This document shows positions 6,001 through 7,067 of a stretch of 7,067 nt of DNA, one piece after another. Where the stretch lies: contig DHHZ01000084.1 of the NCBI GenBank assembly GCA_002403515.1, forward strand, positions 1-7,067, in the 5' to 3' direction. Position 1 is the stretch's first letter. Every line of letters begins with the position of its first letter. The notes under the pieces were generated by a model that saw only the letters and a program-made list of their open reading frames with translations, was not told the DNA's origin and searched no databases. Source of the stretch: Legionellales bacterium UBA4759. Lineage in GTDB: Bacteria; Pseudomonadota; Gammaproteobacteria; Legionellales; Legionellaceae. Position numbers and translations under genes: made by a program.

Positions 6001-6087
6001 GCCGGGGTGGCGGAATTGGTAGACGCGCCGGATTCAAAATCCGGTGGTAGTGATACCGTGTGGGTTCGAGTCCCACCCTCGGTACCA
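6001..6087 (+). tRNA. tRNA-Leu, anticodon CAA
   Basis: An 87-base tRNA with encoded CCA. The anticodon stem CCGGA/TCCGG encloses the loop TTCAAAA, giving anticodon CAA, which reads UUG. The variable arm is long, as in leucine tRNAs (about GTGGTAGTGATACCGT), followed by the T arm GTGGG-TTCGAGT-CCCAC. The acceptor stem GCCGGGG pairs with CCTCGGT, with A as discriminator base. Two pairs are G-U: 5-68 and the terminal 1-72, where leucine tRNAs normally have G-C. The D arm contains the usual GGTAGACGC. A run of seven T follows the CCA directly. Confidence 0.96.
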
Positions 6088-6117
6088 TTTTTTTAACTTT
6101 TTTATCTCATCCAAATC

Positions 6118-6834
6118 ATGTCTCAATTTAAATTACATGCATTTTATAAATTCGTTGATTTAGTTGACTTTGAGGAACTAAAACCTCATTTCTTATGTCT
6201 TATGAGAAAATGGAATGTTTTAGGCACCATTATTCTGGCTCATGAAGGTTTGAATGGCACAATTTGTGCGCTACCTGAAGACCTAGATCAGTTTTGGAAT
6301 GAGTTCACCCAAGATGAACGTTGGAGCAATATTCGCTTCACAGTGACTTATGCTCAAGAACAATGTTTTCAAAAAAGTAAAGTTAAAATTCGTAAAGAAA
6401 TTGTGACCATGGGTATTTCTGATGTCAAAGCCGACGAGTTTGATGACACTCACGTTGACGCAGAAACCTGGAATAAAATCATTCAAGACCCCAATGCCTT
6501 GGTGATTGATACCCGCAATGATTATGAATTTGAAATGGGAACCTTTCGAAACGCAATCAATCCGAATACTGAAAATTTCAGACAATTCCCTAAGTATGTG
6601 AAAAATGAGCTCATGGAACATAAAGATAAACCCATTGCCATGTTTTGTACGGGTGGTGTTCGATGTGAAAAATCGACACAATATCTAAAAAACCTAGGTT
6701 TTGAGAAAGTTTATCAGCTTCATGGCGGTATTTTACGTTACATGCAAACCATCGCGCCTGAAAAATCATTATGGGATGGTAAATGTTTTGTATTTGACGA
6801 ACGTGTTTCTCTAGAACAAAGTGATTGTCTGTAA
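6118..6834 (+). CDS. trhO: tRNA uridine(34) hydroxylase TrhO (YceA family, rhodanese domain)
   Basis: TrhO makes 5-hydroxyuridine at U34 of tRNAs, the oxygen-dependent route feeding cmo5U/mo5U formation in the cytoplasm. The 238 residues show the family layout: an N-terminal acylphosphatase-like domain (FKLHAFYKFVDL at 4-15, GTIILAHEGLNGTICA at 36-51), the KVKIRKEIVTMG linker (88-99), then a rhodanese domain with VIDTRNDYEFEMG (129-141), the active-site loop CTGGVRCEKST at 177-187 (catalytic Cys177, conserved Cys183) and YQLHGGILRY (199-208). It ends soon after CFVFDERVS, whereas E. coli TrhO (about 350 residues) continues with a Cys-rich C-terminal region, so this is the short form. ATG 6118 is the only start that gives the family N-terminus, yet no Shine-Dalgarno site precedes it. 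It lies 30 bases after the tRNA-Leu gene and has no separate promoter that I can see. Confidence 0.92.
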   Translation: MSQFKLHAFYKFVDLVDFEELKPHFLCLMRKWNVLGTIILAHEGLNGTICALPEDLDQFWNEFTQDERWSNIRFTVTYAQEQCFQKSKVKIRKEIVTMGISDVKADEFDDTHVDAETWNKIIQDPNALVIDTRNDYEFEMGTFRNAINPNTENFRQFPKYVKNELMEHKDKPIAMFCTGGVRCEKSTQYLKNLGFEKVYQLHGGILRYMQTIAPEKSLWDGKCFVFDERVSLEQSDCL

Positions 6835-6885
6835 TCTCACTTAAAAACCCCCTTCTTTAATGTGTATTTTTATTCTATTTTGCCC

Positions 6886-6891
6886 TATAAT
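6886..6891 (+). promoter_or_regulatory. -10 element before the last gene
   Basis: A perfect TATAAT lies 30 bases upstream of ATG 6922. No convincing -35 hexamer is seen at 16-18 bases upstream in the T-rich sequence. The rest of the 6835-6921 spacer shows no strong terminator hairpin behind trhO. Confidence 0.4.
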
Positions 6892-6921
6892 CGCCTGTTT
6901 TTGATAATCTTAGGATATAAG

Positions 6922-7067
6922 ATGAATGTAAATATCGCAGGTTTAAACAAAACAGATGTGTTGTTGGCTTTATATAATAATGCATTGTTTGCCATGAGCA
7001 ATCCAAGAGCAACAGCTCTTGCAATTCTTGCTGGCAATGGTCAACGTGAATTGGCAGAAAGACTGAT
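6922..7067 (+). CDS. Unrecognised protein, only the first 48 codons in the window
   Basis: ATG 6922 has AGGA at 6912-6915, six bases upstream, and an upstream TATAAT. The frame stays open to the window end. The visible part starts MNVNIAGLNKTDVLLALYNN, then has ALFAMSNPRATALAILAG and GNGQRELAERL. The GL-x-K-x-x-VL-x-ALYN-x-A pattern resembles the start of small uncharacterised bacterial and phage proteins that I remember with similar N-termini. Their function is unknown to me and the similarity was not checked. No signal peptide is seen. Confidence 0.65.
   Translation, partial: MNVNIAGLNKTDVLLALYNNALFAMSNPRATALAILAGNGQRELAERL

Noticed and set aside
6001..6117. tRNA-Leu 3' end as an integration (att) site
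   Set aside because: No integrase gene and no repeated copy of the tRNA 3' end are seen, and a housekeeping gene follows directly.
6283..6681. A 132-codon open frame antisense to trhO
   Set aside because: It lies entirely within the TrhO coding region, has no ribosome binding site, and is the shadow of a conserved enzyme.

Overview
The window is AT-rich bacterial DNA. Gene spacing, sigma70-type promoters, a CCA-encoding tRNA-Leu and a TrhO-type tRNA hydroxylase suggest a gammaproteobacterium. An orphan J-domain/coiled-coil protein beside a second unrecognised coiled-coil protein, plus decayed gene pieces, fit a host-associated member of the Legionellales (Legionella, Coxiella, Aquicella or Berkiella relatives). 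That assignment is inference from gene style and has not been searched.

Left, accessory-looking part (1-4200): a truncated minus-strand gene for a small exported Cys-containing protein (1-154) diverges from a plus-strand unit. That unit starts with a 56-codon ORF (336-506), overlaps a GTG-started 364-residue coiled-coil protein in another frame (497-1591), and continues 11 bases later with a 293-residue protein carrying an HPD-type J domain and a C-terminal coiled coil (1603-2484). On the minus strand follows a short 2-isopropylmalate-synthase-like enzyme that has the catalytic barrel but no LeuA regulatory domain (2677-3822). It has its own candidate promoter, a palindrome at the predicted transcription start, and a hairpin behind the stop. 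The last ~60 bp of the J-domain gene recur, frameshifted and without an open gene, at 4081-4140, so the enzyme gene lies between two direct copies of that tail.

Right, housekeeping part (4200-6834): nadA (quinolinate synthase, a long form with all three cluster cysteines) is followed by a 119-residue unknown protein in an apparent operon. Next come a tRNA-Leu(CAA) gene behind a near-consensus promoter and, 30 bases further on, trhO, a short-form rhodanese-type tRNA U34 hydroxylase gene without a visible Shine-Dalgarno site. The window ends in the first 48 codons of an unrecognised gene (6922 onward).

Functional links: nadA feeds NAD synthesis; tRNA-Leu and TrhO both concern translation; the 497-2484 pair may act together, perhaps through Hsp70. 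The LeuA-like enzyme probably extends a 2-oxoacid by one carbon, but no partner isomerase or dehydrogenase genes are present to identify the pathway.
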